Positions 25,883 through 35,571 are shown, counted from the first letter of the stretch. The stretch: DNA of 64,000 bases from Candidatus Gastranaerophilales bacterium (GCA_900766355.1 CAAFVD010000034.1:6829-70828), one strand, 5' to 3'. The notes: a model not told the origin generated them from the letters alone. Program-made: numbers and translations.

Positions 25883-27337
25883 ATGAAAATTTATCACAGA
25901 TTATTACAAACAAATTTTACCTCTAAGTCAAAATCAATTGATGATAAAAACTCGTGCCAACAAACAGAAACAACAAAATGTAATACCAAAGGTCTTAAGA
26001 CACTTGCTACATACAATATTGCGGGTATAAACTTTAAGGGTTATTACGGTGACCAACAACCCGCAAAAAAATTATTCTGGATTTTGACAGGCAGAAACCA
26101 AATATATCGTGATAATGAAACTGATAACAATACTTATTATACAGGCACAAATAAAAAATGGGTTACAACAAATCCAGAAGATTTGTTAAAACGTACACCA
26201 GAACAAGCTATTCAAAGCATTTGTACTCTTAATAATCATCTTGATATTCCAGGATATGTACTCTCTCCTAACTATGGGCCTAAATGGGGTAGACGAGCAA
26301 ATTATATAGAAATCAATCCAAGAACGATTGCTCAAACATATTGTGACACGAAAGAAGAAGGTCTTTTAAACACCTTGAAACTACTTCCTGCAATACCACC
26401 TTCAAGCAAAAGTATTGCAAATTGTATTGTTCTTTCAGAATTATATCCACCAATGTATAGAGATAATGACGGTAAAACAGGACATAGTTCTTTATATACT
26501 GTAGATTTACATTCTGGTATATCAAAAACACTACTCTCTAAAAATCTTTCTCGTGGAAATCAAAGAATGGGTGATGACGAGCAAGTTAAAGCATTTAATG
26601 ATTTAGCTCATATTAGAGGGTTGAAAACTGGTATTAGAATGCCTCTTTCAGAAGGACAAATGACTGTACAAGGTAGAGAATTTAACTGGGATAAAGATGA
26701 AAAAGCTTTTATAGATGCTTGTTGCTGGGCAGTTGATTTGGGGTTTGATTCAATATTTTTTGATAGTGCAAAACACGTTGGCGATTATGATATGGGCAAT
26801 TATTGTGGACACGGCAGAGTCCCTAACTATGGACAAATGCAATGGATTACAAGCCAAATAAGAGAAAAAACTGGGCGAAATGATATTTCACTAGTTGGCG
26901 AAAAATGTGACAATGATACACGATACAATTCAATGGGTCTAACTGCAGGAAACGACTGGGGTAGAGCCGATGATTTTAATAGTGTAATGCACGAATACAA
27001 AAAACAAAGATGGAATGATGAATATGCTGCAGGCCCTGTAATTTCTGATGATAATGATGATGGAGCTATGTCTTTTGAACAAAGAAGAAGAAGACTAGGA
27101 AATGCCCTAAATGCGTATGAAGATATCGGATATAAACTTCCTGTTTATATGCAAATGCACGATATTATGCCATTAACTCCATATACTAATACACATAACG
27201 AAATGATGAATAGCTATAACAGAACAACTTATGGCGACCATGAAAGTCAATACAACAATACATTTAACACTTCTCAAGCTGCTAAAGATCACAGAATGGG
27301 AATGTATTTTGAATTCTTACACGTTATTGACCGTTAG
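25883..27337 (+). CDS. GH13-like TIM-barrel protein without signal peptide
   Basis: The 484-residue protein starts with a polar segment and INFKGYYG (49-56). Residues 235-350 look like an alpha-amylase barrel: DLAHIRGLKTGIRMPL (strand 3), LGFDSIFFDSAKHVG (strand 4, Asp294 and His298 in the place of the GH13 nucleophile motif) and ISLVGEKC (strand 5, Glu340 as acid/base). VYMQMHDIMPLT (426-427 His-Asp) may be the transition-state pair. The Arg two residues before the nucleophile in true GH13 enzymes is Phe here. The gene ends soon after, overlapping a convergent gene by 14 bases. It may be a divergent or inactive glycosidase. Confidence 0.6.
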   Translation: MKIYHRLLQTNFTSKSKSIDDKNSCQQTETTKCNTKGLKTLATYNIAGINFKGYYGDQQPAKKLFWILTGRNQIYRDNETDNNTYYTGTNKKWVTTNPEDLLKRTPEQAIQSICTLNNHLDIPGYVLSPNYGPKWGRRANYIEINPRTIAQTYCDTKEEGLLNTLKLLPAIPPSSKSIANCIVLSELYPPMYRDNDGKTGHSSLYTVDLHSGISKTLLSKNLSRGNQRMGDDEQVKAFNDLAHIRGLKTGIRMPLSEGQMTVQGREFNWDKDEKAFIDACCWAVDLGFDSIFFDSAKHVGDYDMGNYCGHGRVPNYGQMQWITSQIREKTGRNDISLVGEKCDNDTRYNSMGLTAGNDWGRADDFNSVMHEYKKQRWNDEYAAGPVISDDNDDGAMSFEQRRRRLGNALNAYEDIGYKLPVYMQMHDIMPLTPYTNTHNEMMNSYNRTTYGDHESQYNNTFNTSQAAKDHRMGMYFEFLHVIDR

Positions 27338-28229
27338 TTAATTTGTTATAATTCTCTAAATAAATTTTTGCTAATTTTGGTTTATCTAACTTTTTATAAA
27401 CATAAGCTAAATTGTAATGAAAATCAGGCTCTGTATTTTTAAGTTCAATTGCTTTTGCTAAATTAGATTTAGCTTTTTTCAAGTCACCAGCTTTTATATA
27501 TGCACACCCTAAATTATAATAAACATAAGGAAAATCAGAAGCATATTTTTTTGCTTTCTTATAATAATCTATCGCCATAAAATATTTATCATCATTCAAA
27601 CAAATATTACCGATGTTATAATAAGCCTTATAGTTAAACTCATCAGTCAATATTGCTCTTTTGTACATAAAAATAGCATCTTCTCTACGTCCTAAATCTG
27701 AAAGAATATTTCCCATTAACACATAATCTTGTGCTGAACGATATTTTTCAGGTATTTTTAAAAATGTATTTAAAGAATCGTCCAAATTGTTATCTGTATA
27801 CAATGCTACTGCTTGTTGTGAAAGATTATGAACTCTTGTCAATTCTTCTTTTATTTGTTCTTTAGAAACTAAATCCTCACCAACCTGTTGTTTCTCTTTT
27901 CTTAAAGGATTTTTTACATTTATATTCAATTTACTTTTTTTAGAAACATTTTTTTCAGTATTTGTTTTAACTACCTGTTGCTCTGTTTTTGCATGATTAA
28001 ATTTCGGTAACTTAAATTTTGACTGAGTTGATTCAGTTTTTTCTAATTTTGAAGTTTTGTCTACAGAAGACGTTTTTTTAACTGTTTTTGTAACTGGTTC
28101 TTTAACTTGTTTTTCAACGGGTTTTGTTACATCTTTTTTATGCCCAAATGTTTTTGGCATAGTAAACTGAGCATAAGAAACATTTGCGAATAATAATAAA
28201 CTAATCATTGTTATAAGAGATTTTTTCAT
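27324..28229 (-). CDS. secreted TPR-repeat protein
   Basis: The 301-residue protein has a signal peptide (MKKSLITMISLLLFANVSYA, cut before QFTMP). A low-complexity Lys/Thr/Val linker (30-115) follows, then four to five TPR units (residues 130-300, such as AIFMYKRAILTDEFNYKAYY and AKSNLAKAIELKNTEPDFHY). TPRs mediate protein-protein contact, here in the periplasm. TATAAT (minus strand 28241-28236) lies 6 bases from the start, another leaderless case. Confidence 0.85.
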   Translation of the reverse strand: MKKSLITMISLLLFANVSYAQFTMPKTFGHKKDVTKPVEKQVKEPVTKTVKKTSSVDKTSKLEKTESTQSKFKLPKFNHAKTEQQVVKTNTEKNVSKKSKLNINVKNPLRKEKQQVGEDLVSKEQIKEELTRVHNLSQQAVALYTDNNLDDSLNTFLKIPEKYRSAQDYVLMGNILSDLGRREDAIFMYKRAILTDEFNYKAYYNIGNICLNDDKYFMAIDYYKKAKKYASDFPYVYYNLGCAYIKAGDLKKAKSNLAKAIELKNTEPDFHYNLAYVYKKLDKPKLAKIYLENYNKLTNGQ

Positions 28230-28310
28230 ACCAAGATTATAAGCGAAATTTTATTGGAAATCCAGAAAAACGCATGAAATAATATTATAAATGTCTCTTT
28301 TACTGATTAT

Positions 28311-28341
28311 ACCCTCGTTTTATCTCCTTTAAAGCGAGGGT
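28311..28341. other. GC-rich hairpin in a divergent intergenic region
   Basis: ACCCTCG (28311-28317) pairs with CGAGGGT (28335-28341). It lies between two outward-facing genes, where a terminator is not expected. It could end a small transcript, act as an operator, or sit in a longer leader of the leftward gene (GGGTATAATC on the minus strand includes a -10-like sequence). Confidence 0.4.
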
Positions 28342-28406
28342 TGTTATTTCTCTAATAATACGTCAAAACACTTGCTTTTTTAGTTGTTATTAACTAAAAT
28401 AAATTT

Positions 28407-29015
28407 ATGGGTTTATTTCAAGATAATCAAAAAGCGAAAATAATTTTTGAGGCTGATGATAAAGTTGTTGAAATGGATTGTTATATCGAAAAAATTTATT
28501 ACGACAGACTTAAATTGAAATTACCCAAAGCAGCAGACCGATATATTCCATATCTAAAAACAGGAAATAAACTTACACTTAATGTTTTTTCTCATGCTGG
28601 AGTGATATCACAAGATTCCATAATATTAACATCTCCTCTAGAAAAAGCTTTTACAATTGAATATGATGTGGATTCGGTAAAAATTAACAACAGAAGACGC
28701 AAAAAAAGATATTTAACGAATTGTGATTTAATTATATTCAGACCACTACTCGGAAATATCGAAACTCAGCTGATAGACTTAAGCACTAGTGGTTTGAGAT
28801 ATTATTCAGATATACCTTTAGATGCTGGCGCAGAATTTGATTGCAAATTGATACTAAAACCTACTGATGCAAAAATACTATTTAAAGGTAGAGTTCTTGA
28901 CAACAAAGGGCTTCCCGCTGGAGTCTACCGAATGTATATAAACAAAATTGCATATAAAGATAAACAAGTTCTGTTGGATTATTGCGAAACGCACCTTACA
29001 AACTATGGAATATAA
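28407..29015 (+). CDS. PilZ-domain protein, likely c-di-GMP receptor
   Basis: The 202-residue protein has an N-terminal beta domain similar to YcgR-N (residues 1-90) and a PilZ domain (95-200). The PilZ domain carries RRRKKRYL (the R-x3-R box, 97-101) and IDLSTSGLRY (D-x-S-x2-G, 124-129), the two c-di-GMP-binding motifs, both intact. It probably links c-di-GMP to motility or surface behaviour. TAAAAT (28395-28400) is 6 bases before the ATG, so the mRNA is leaderless. The TPR gene follows after 3 bases. Confidence 0.9.
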   Translation: MGLFQDNQKAKIIFEADDKVVEMDCYIEKIYYDRLKLKLPKAADRYIPYLKTGNKLTLNVFSHAGVISQDSIILTSPLEKAFTIEYDVDSVKINNRRRKKRYLTNCDLIIFRPLLGNIETQLIDLSTSGLRYYSDIPLDAGAEFDCKLILKPTDAKILFKGRVLDNKGLPAGVYRMYINKIAYKDKQVLLDYCETHLTNYGI

Positions 29016-29018
29016 CAA

Positions 29019-30617
29019 ATGAAAGATAACATGAAAATGATTGATAATACTCCAATTGATAATGAACAACATAACAATAAAGTAAAGAAAGCAATTGAAC
29101 GCTGTCAATTGGATTTGCAAAAAGATCCAAATAATGCAAAATTACACATTAGGTTAGGTGATTTGTATTTACAATGGCACTTAGATATATTTAATTCTTG
29201 TCAATATATCGATGAGGCTATTACTGAATATCAATGTGCCTTAGAAACATATATGGATTCTGCTGAAATATTTTACAAAATTGGTAAAGCTCAATTCTAT
29301 AAAGGCGACTTAGATAAAGCTATCAATTATCTAAATATGGCAATCGAAAAAGACCATAAGTTTGCAAAAGCTTATTTGGTTCTAGCTGAAACATATACGA
29401 GAAAAGCTTATTTCTTTGAAGCTATAAATTCAGCTAAATCAGCTATTAAGTACAAACCTTTTAGAAATTCAAGTGCGCATTATTTGTTACACAAATTGTA
29501 TCAAGCATCATCTTTCAGAAATTTCAAAAAGAATACACAAGCAAAATTTGAATACTTTTTATCATTAATAACTTTTCTTTTTGATAGAAAAGCTATATCT
29601 AACGTAGGCAGAAGTCTTTCTTATTTAAGATTTTTCCCTACTCTACTAAAAGGTTTTTATTATGTTCAAATAGGCAACCTCGAAGCTGCAATCAACTTAT
29701 ATTCTAGTGCGATTGAAAAAGCCCCTGGTTTTGTACCTTTATATTGCTTATTAGGAGATACATATTTAGCAATCGGACATTTTGAAGACGCAATAACAGA
29801 GTACAAAATGGCTATATGGTTAGACAGTCTTAATATCCCAGCATATCGTCACCTCTGCCAAGCTTACGAGGAACAAGGTGACTACGATAGAGCAATCGAA
29901 ATATATCTAAAATTAATCTCTATTATGCCTACTGTACCTGATTTTCATTCAAATTTAGCAAACTTATATTATGTAAAAGGTGACATTCCGTCAGCTATTT
30001 CTCAATATCAAACAGCAATAACACTAAACCCTAATAAACAATGGACAAGCGTTATTGCTCAGACTTTAGGATTTGTATATCAAGAAAATCAAAACAATCT
30101 TGATGCGGCAATATGCTCTTATCAAAACGCATACACAATGACTCCTGAAGATATTGATATATATATTAATCTTGGTAGCGCATTCTATGACAAAGAAGAT
30201 TACGATAATGCAGTAACAGTATATAGAAAAGCTCTTGAACTTGACCCAGAAAACTCTAAAATTCATTGTAATTTAGGGTTCTTACATTGGGGTAAAGGTA
30301 ACACAGAAGAAGCTATCAAAGAATATGAATTAGCAATTAAATATGACGAAAATTATGATATAGCATATAACAATCTTGGTGTTATATATCTTGATGATTT
30401 AGGCAGAGTACAAAAAGCAATCGAATTGTTCAAAAAATCTGCAGAAACCAACCCAAATTATGCACTTGCTCATTTCAATTTGGCAAGAGCAATAACAATT
30501 GTTGGAGATAAGATTGAAGCTGCTAAACTATATCAAATTGCTCAAGACATAAACAAAGTAACAAATGAAATAGACCCTCAAGATATTGTAGATAAAATTA
30601 ATGGACTATTCTCTTAA
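29019..30617 (+). CDS. cytoplasmic TPR-repeat protein
   Basis: The 532-residue protein consists almost entirely of TPR units, at least ten (for example LYLQWHLDIFNSCQYIDEAI, AYRHLCQAYEEQGDYDRAIE, NLGSAFYDKEDYDNAVTVYR). A 40-residue basic insert near residues 150-200 breaks the array. It has no signal peptide. It is co-transcribed with the PilZ gene and an ACT-domain gene. It could scaffold a c-di-GMP-linked complex; that is inference. Confidence 0.85.
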   Translation: MKDNMKMIDNTPIDNEQHNNKVKKAIERCQLDLQKDPNNAKLHIRLGDLYLQWHLDIFNSCQYIDEAITEYQCALETYMDSAEIFYKIGKAQFYKGDLDKAINYLNMAIEKDHKFAKAYLVLAETYTRKAYFFEAINSAKSAIKYKPFRNSSAHYLLHKLYQASSFRNFKKNTQAKFEYFLSLITFLFDRKAISNVGRSLSYLRFFPTLLKGFYYVQIGNLEAAINLYSSAIEKAPGFVPLYCLLGDTYLAIGHFEDAITEYKMAIWLDSLNIPAYRHLCQAYEEQGDYDRAIEIYLKLISIMPTVPDFHSNLANLYYVKGDIPSAISQYQTAITLNPNKQWTSVIAQTLGFVYQENQNNLDAAICSYQNAYTMTPEDIDIYINLGSAFYDKEDYDNAVTVYRKALELDPENSKIHCNLGFLHWGKGNTEEAIKEYELAIKYDENYDIAYNNLGVIYLDDLGRVQKAIELFKKSAETNPNYALAHFNLARAITIVGDKIEAAKLYQIAQDINKVTNEIDPQDIVDKINGLFS

Positions 30618-30637
30618 AAAAGTAAAGGACAATCAAA

Positions 30638-30922
30638 ATGGCACAAAACAATAAAATAATAATTACCGTTTCTGGAACTGATAAAGTAGGTATCGTTGCA
30701 AAGGTATCAACAATATTGGCTGAATTGAATGTTAATATTGAAGATATAAAACAAACTCTTATGCAAGGACATTTTGTAATGTTCATGTTATGCGATATCA
30801 CGAATTCACAAAACTCATTTAAAGAAATTAAAGATAAACTTCAACAAGAAGGTGAAAATTTTGGCGTTGAAATTTGGGTTCAAAGAAAAGAAATCTTTGA
30901 CACTATGCATGGTATCGGATAA
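30638..30922 (+). CDS. ACT-domain protein (UPF0237 type)
   Basis: The 94-residue protein is a single ACT domain: IIITVSGTDKVGIVAKVSTILAELNVNIEDI, then FVMFMLCDI, then GVEIWVQRKEIFDTMHGIG. The DKVGIVA turn usually binds an amino acid. This protein family often precedes a PFL/DUF711 gene, but no such gene is next here. It ends the PilZ-TPR operon. Confidence 0.88.
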   Translation: MAQNNKIIITVSGTDKVGIVAKVSTILAELNVNIEDIKQTLMQGHFVMFMLCDITNSQNSFKEIKDKLQQEGENFGVEIWVQRKEIFDTMHGIG

Positions 30923-30950
30923 ATAAAATATTCAACCTTAATAAAAAAAA

Positions 30951-30984
30951 CCTCTCAATATATAATCATATTGAGAGGTTTTTT
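30951..30984. terminator. bidirectional terminator
   Basis: CCTCTCAATA (30951-30960) pairs with TATTGAGAGG (30969-30978). A run of A precedes it and a run of T follows, so it serves both the rightward ACT gene and the leftward uppP gene. Confidence 0.9.
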
Positions 30985-31003
30985 ATAAACTATATTAGAT
31001 TTA

Positions 31004-31849
31004 TTACTTATATAATGTAAAAAATACTGAGGTAAAAATACCCGCAATAACACAATAATAAGCAAAAACTTTTAAAGAATATTTACCCAAAAATTTCAAG
31101 AAGTATTTTATACAAAGATACCCTACGACACCTGAAACAATTGTTCCTATTATAATATCTGTCCAGTTGTAAGAAACAAGTTCTTTCATATCTATTTTCA
31201 CAAAAGGATAAACCATTGATGCCCCAAGAATAATAGGAATACTCAAAAGAAATGAATACTTTGCAGCCGTCACTCTATCAACTTTGTTAAATAGTCCTGT
31301 TGCAATTGTCCAACCCGAACGTGAAAACCCAGGTAAAGCAGCTAAACCTTGAGCAATTGCCATTAATATTGATGTTTTAAAATCCATAGAATCAGATTTT
31401 GTCGATAATTTGTTAGAATAGCTTTCACTTGCAAATAACAAAATACCAGTAAGAATAAGCAATACTCCAACAATAATTGGCGAATAAACTAATTTTTCTG
31501 CAACTTCGTTTATAGGAAAAGCTATCAAAACAGTTATAACTGTACCAAGCATAATATATAAACCAAGTTTACAGTTATGGTTTGAATAATCTTTCTTTTT
31601 GATACCTTCTATCAAAGCTGATAATATTTCCCATACTTCTTTACGGAAATAAATCAATACCGCAATCAATGTTCCCAAATGAAGCATTATATCAACAAAA
31701 ACTTCCATATTAGATTGCTGATGAATAGGCATATTGTTGAATACTTTATAAAAATTTGAAGTGAATACAAGGTGTGCTGAACTTGATATTGGTAAGAATT
31801 CGCTTAACCCTTGTACAATGCCCATAAATATAATTTGAAGTAAATCCAT
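31004..31849 (-). CDS. uppP: undecaprenyl-diphosphatase UppP (BacA)
   Basis: UppP dephosphorylates undecaprenyl diphosphate to recycle the lipid carrier for peptidoglycan and surface glycans, and gives bacitracin tolerance. The 281-residue polytopic protein has both signature loops: GLSEFLPISSSAHL (15-28) and LPGFSRSGWTIATG near 170. About eight membrane helices are visible. It starts 5 bases after queD ends, so the two are co-transcribed. Confidence 0.95.
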   Translation of the reverse strand: MDLLQIIFMGIVQGLSEFLPISSSAHLVFTSNFYKVFNNMPIHQQSNMEVFVDIMLHLGTLIAVLIYFRKEVWEILSALIEGIKKKDYSNHNCKLGLYIMLGTVITVLIAFPINEVAEKLVYSPIIVGVLLILTGILLFASESYSNKLSTKSDSMDFKTSILMAIAQGLAALPGFSRSGWTIATGLFNKVDRVTAAKYSFLLSIPIILGASMVYPFVKIDMKELVSYNWTDIIIGTIVSGVVGYLCIKYFLKFLGKYSLKVFAYYCVIAGIFTSVFFTLYK

Positions 31850-31854
31850 TATTC

Positions 31855-32214
31855 TTAATCCTCATAATATGTTGCACAAGATGTAGATGTTTCCCAAACA
31901 GATACTTTGCTAATATTTGGGATAGTTTCTTTTAATTTATTAAAAATAAACTTAGCAAGAATTTCACTACTAGGACTTATACCGGCAAAATCCTCTAATT
32001 CGTTAATATCTTTATGGTCTAATAAATCTAAAACTTTTTTCATTTCTTTCTTAAGAACTTTATAATCAATCAAGATATTACTTTTATCTAGATTATTTCC
32101 TTTAACATAAGCTTCTACCAACCAATTGTGTCCGTGTTGATTTTCGCACTCACCATCGTAATTAAGCAAATGATGTGCCGCTGAAAATGTCATTTGTTTT
32201 TTTATTTCAAACAT
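31855..32214 (-). CDS. queD: 6-carboxy-5,6,7,8-tetrahydropterin synthase QueD
   Basis: QueD makes 6-carboxytetrahydropterin from dihydroneopterin triphosphate in queuosine/preQ0 synthesis. The 119-residue protein has the zinc His residues in FSAAHHLL (14-15) and QHGHNW (27-31), Cys24 in GECENQHGH as the catalytic thiol, and the C-terminal VWETSTSCATY with the conserved Glu. AAGGAG lies about 8 bases before the start. Other queuosine genes are not in the window. Confidence 0.93.
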   Translation of the reverse strand: MFEIKKQMTFSAAHHLLNYDGECENQHGHNWLVEAYVKGNNLDKSNILIDYKVLKKEMKKVLDLLDHKDINELEDFAGISPSSEILAKFIFNKLKETIPNISKVSVWETSTSCATYYED

Positions 32215-32274
32215 AAATTATCTCCTTCTTTTCGTCTATTTTATAACAAACTACTCAATTATAAAAATTTTATG

Positions 32275-32286
32275 TATAATAATTAT
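32275..32286 (+). promoter_or_regulatory. leaderless -10 that fixes the start of Maf paralogue 2
   Basis: TATAAT (32275-32280) is 6 bases from the ATG at 32287. A longer frame from 32194 would overlap queD and precede the -10. Confidence 0.65.
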
Positions 32287-33936
32287 ATGTTTGAAGAGAA
32301 TTTAGCAAAATTAAATAACACAAGGTTAAGAAACGAATTATTAAACATTCCGATTACGGAATGTACAAATAATATCGGATACGTAACAACCGAAAATGGT
32401 CATGTGATATTTTTAAAAGGAGAGATTCCTACCGATGATACCATTGACCCAATAGGGTTTGCAAAATCTCTTATAACTCCTAAAATGAAGGAGTTTACTA
32501 AAAACGATATTATCGTTTGCGTAGGTATTGGTGTTGGATATATTTTAGATGAATTATATTCTTCTACTCAAGCTAAAATAGTAATATATGAACCTGATTC
32601 TAAATTTTTAAGGTTTGTATTTGAAGCAGTAGATTTAACTCAATATATTTCAGATAAACGTATCTTCATTTCTGACGATATGCACGAATGTATTGATTTT
32701 ATTTTAAAAGATTATTTAGAAGATAAGTTTGAGTTCATATCATCACCAATTCTTGCTCTATTTTATAAAAATGAGATTGAAGATTTTTCTAATCATTTAT
32801 ACACAAGACTAAAGGGCAAAATTGTAGATATCAACACCGTCAAAGCTCTTTCAAAACAATGGGTGAAAAATGTTATTGATTTTGTAAATTTGGACAGAAA
32901 ATATTATTCTATTCAAGATTACAAATGGAAATTCACAGGTAAAAATGCACTTATATTAGGAGCAGGGCCTTCTCTTGCTGATAATATCGAAAAAATAAAA
33001 TCAATGAGAGATAAGTTTGTTGTTTTTGCAGTAAACAAAACTCTTAAATATTTAGAAGAAAATGGTATAGTACCTGATTTTGCTGTGTTTGCTGACGCTA
33101 AAAATATTGAAAGATGGTACAATTTATCTGATGAATATACTGCTAAACTTAATATTATAACCGATTGGAAATCAGAAAGCTTTATTTCTAAACTAAAATC
33201 CAAAAGTTTAACGGTTTATTTTTCTGATAACGAATTATTTTTAAACAAATATGCAAAAGATTTAGATATTCAGCTTTTTTCTGCAGAACCTACAACAACA
33301 TTGATATCTTTAATGTGTGCTAATTATATGGATTTCGAAAAAATATATTTCTGTGGATTTGATTTGGCGTTCAAAGACAATCAGGTTTATTCAGACGGAC
33401 AAACTGCGCAGATCAATGATGGACAAGCATATATCAGTCGTTCTAAGAAGCAAATTATTGAAGTTCCTTCAATCACAGGAAATTCTGTTCAAACAAGAGA
33501 AGATTATTCTGTATTTATAAAAACAGTTGAAACTATAATAAAAACTCGTGGTTTAAAAAACCTGTATAATATTACTGATTTTGGCGCTTTAATTGAAGGT
33601 ATGAATTATACATCTTTTGATAATATAAATATTTATGGAGAAAAACCTGATGTTGATTCTGTAATTTCACAATTACCAATTTGTGAAAAAGATTTCAAAA
33701 AATGTATGGAACTTGAAAAAGCTGCGATGATAAATATTCACCAAAACGTATTAGGACGTTCTCCAATTGGTATGGTTACAAAAAAAATAATTAATAACAC
33801 TAGTCTTTTATATGAGTATCTACAATTAGAAATGATAGAACTTTCAAGAAATATAGGACAAGATAATGATGCTATTGATACTTTTTATTCAAAATGTATT
33901 CTAGCATTAGATAATCTTTTAGCAATAATAGGATAA
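32287..33936 (+). CDS. Maf/DUF115 family protein, paralogue 2
   Basis: The 549-residue protein is collinear with the one at 3274-5163. It has CVGIGVGYILDEL, VIYEPDSKFLRF, NALILGAGPSLADNIEKI, GIVPDFAVFADAKN and FCGFDLAFKDNQ. Family members transfer nonulosonic acids to flagellin. It is shorter than paralogue 1, mainly in the C-terminal helical region. Two divergent copies suggest different donors or acceptors. The ABC-F gene follows after 6 bases. Confidence 0.85.
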   Translation: MFEENLAKLNNTRLRNELLNIPITECTNNIGYVTTENGHVIFLKGEIPTDDTIDPIGFAKSLITPKMKEFTKNDIIVCVGIGVGYILDELYSSTQAKIVIYEPDSKFLRFVFEAVDLTQYISDKRIFISDDMHECIDFILKDYLEDKFEFISSPILALFYKNEIEDFSNHLYTRLKGKIVDINTVKALSKQWVKNVIDFVNLDRKYYSIQDYKWKFTGKNALILGAGPSLADNIEKIKSMRDKFVVFAVNKTLKYLEENGIVPDFAVFADAKNIERWYNLSDEYTAKLNIITDWKSESFISKLKSKSLTVYFSDNELFLNKYAKDLDIQLFSAEPTTTLISLMCANYMDFEKIYFCGFDLAFKDNQVYSDGQTAQINDGQAYISRSKKQIIEVPSITGNSVQTREDYSVFIKTVETIIKTRGLKNLYNITDFGALIEGMNYTSFDNINIYGEKPDVDSVISQLPICEKDFKKCMELEKAAMINIHQNVLGRSPIGMVTKKIINNTSLLYEYLQLEMIELSRNIGQDNDAIDTFYSKCILALDNLLAIIG

Positions 33937-33942
33937 TAAAAA

Positions 33943-35571
33943 ATGATAACAACACAAAACCTTACTGTGAGTTTTGGCTCGCAAGTATTATTCAAAAATG
34001 TAAATATAAAATTTACACCAGGAAATTGTTATGGACTGATTGGTGCAAATGGTGCTGGTAAAAGTACATTTTTAAAAGTTCTTGCTGGAGATATTGAACC
34101 AACAGAAGGCGAAGTTCATATCCAAAAAGGTCAAAGAATTGCAGTTTTGAAACAAAACCATTTTGAATTTGATGAGTACCCTGTAATTGAAACCGTAATA
34201 ATGGGGCATAAAGAACTTTATCAAGTAATGAAGGAGAAAGATGAACTTTATGCAAAACCTGATTTTAATGATGAGGACGGTATGCGAGTTGCAGATTTAG
34301 AAACTCGTTTTGCAGAGCTTGATGGTTGGCAGGCAGATTCAATGGCTGCCTCTTTACTGTCAGAATTGGGAATTGATGATTCTTTGCATTATTCTTTGAT
34401 GAGTGAACTGTCTGGTAGTGAAAAGGTTAGAGTATTATTGGCTCAGGCTTTGTTTGGCAATCCTGATATTTTGTTATTAGACGAACCTACAAACCACTTG
34501 AGTTTGGAAACTATTGCTTGGTTAGAAGAATTTTTAATCAATTTCCAAAACACAGTTATTGTTGTATCTCACGACAGACAGTTTTTAGATAATGTATGTA
34601 CACATATTGCTGATATTGATTACAAAAATATTCAGCTTTATACAGGTAACTATTCTTTCTGGTCACAGGCTAATATGTTGATTCAAAAACAAAAAGAAGA
34701 ACAAAATAAAAAGACAGAAGAAAAGATTGCCGAATTGAAAGCGTTTATTGCGAGATTTAGTGCAAATGCTTCAAAAGCTAAACAGGCAACTTCTAGAAAA
34801 AATATGTTGGATAAATTGTCATTAGAAGAAATTATACCGTCCTCAAGACAATATCCTAGAATTAGATTCAATTATGTAAAAATTCCTGGGAAAGATGTTG
34901 TAACAATAGATAAATTAAACAAATCAGTTGACGGGAATTTGTTAATAAAGAATTTCAGCTTAGATGTTGTGCAAGGTGAAAAAATTGCCTTTATATCACC
35001 TGTACCTATGACAATAACAACCTTGTTCCAAATGTTGGCAGGTGAAGTAGAGCCTGATTCAGGGAAAATTGATTGGGGCGTTACTGCAACTCGTTCATAT
35101 TTCCCAAAAGATAATACAAAATATTTTGATAATGATTTGAACTTGATTCAATGGCTGGCACAGTTCTCTAAAGAACAACATATAAGTTATTTAAGAGGAT
35201 ATTTGGGCAGAATGTTATTTTCAGGTGAAGATAGCGAAAAGTTATCAAAAGTTTTATCAGGTGGCGAAAAAGTAAGATGTTTGTTTGCAAAAATGATGGT
35301 AGAAGAATCTAACGTACTTATTTTTGATGAACCAACAAACCACTTAGATTTGGAATCAATTACGGCATTGAACAATGCTTTGATAGATTATACAGGTACC
35401 GTTTTATTTACATCTCAAGATTATCAATTCATTAATACCGTTGCAAACAGAATAATTGAAATCACACCAAATGGCTGGATAAACGCACAATGCAAATACG
35501 AAGAATATCTAGCAAACCCTAATTATCAAAAACGTAGAAAAGAATTATACAAAATGGGTTCGTTAGTTTAG
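33943..35571 (+). CDS. ABC-F family ribosome-associated ATPase (YbiT-like)
   Basis: The 542-residue protein has two ABC domains and no membrane part. Domain 1 has GANGAGKST (Walker A), LSGSEKVRVLLAQAL (signature) and ILLLDEPTNHLS (Walker B). The P-site linker is Lys/Glu-rich (IQKQKEEQNKKTEEKIAELK). Domain 2 has LSGGEKVRCLFAKMM and LIFDEPTNHLD, but its Walker A position reads AFISPVPMTITTL with no Lys. I recall the same loss in YbiT-like relatives. ABC-F proteins act in the ribosomal E site. Confidence 0.87.
   Translation: MITTQNLTVSFGSQVLFKNVNIKFTPGNCYGLIGANGAGKSTFLKVLAGDIEPTEGEVHIQKGQRIAVLKQNHFEFDEYPVIETVIMGHKELYQVMKEKDELYAKPDFNDEDGMRVADLETRFAELDGWQADSMAASLLSELGIDDSLHYSLMSELSGSEKVRVLLAQALFGNPDILLLDEPTNHLSLETIAWLEEFLINFQNTVIVVSHDRQFLDNVCTHIADIDYKNIQLYTGNYSFWSQANMLIQKQKEEQNKKTEEKIAELKAFIARFSANASKAKQATSRKNMLDKLSLEEIIPSSRQYPRIRFNYVKIPGKDVVTIDKLNKSVDGNLLIKNFSLDVVQGEKIAFISPVPMTITTLFQMLAGEVEPDSGKIDWGVTATRSYFPKDNTKYFDNDLNLIQWLAQFSKEQHISYLRGYLGRMLFSGEDSEKLSKVLSGGEKVRCLFAKMMVEESNVLIFDEPTNHLDLESITALNNALIDYTGTVLFTSQDYQFINTVANRIIEITPNGWINAQCKYEEYLANPNYQKRRKELYKMGSLV

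Noticed and set aside
34955..35030. Broken second ABC domain as a mutation
   Set aside because: Loss of the Walker A Lys in domain 2 appears to be a normal trait of YbiT-like ABC-F proteins as far as I recall; the signature and Walker B are intact.
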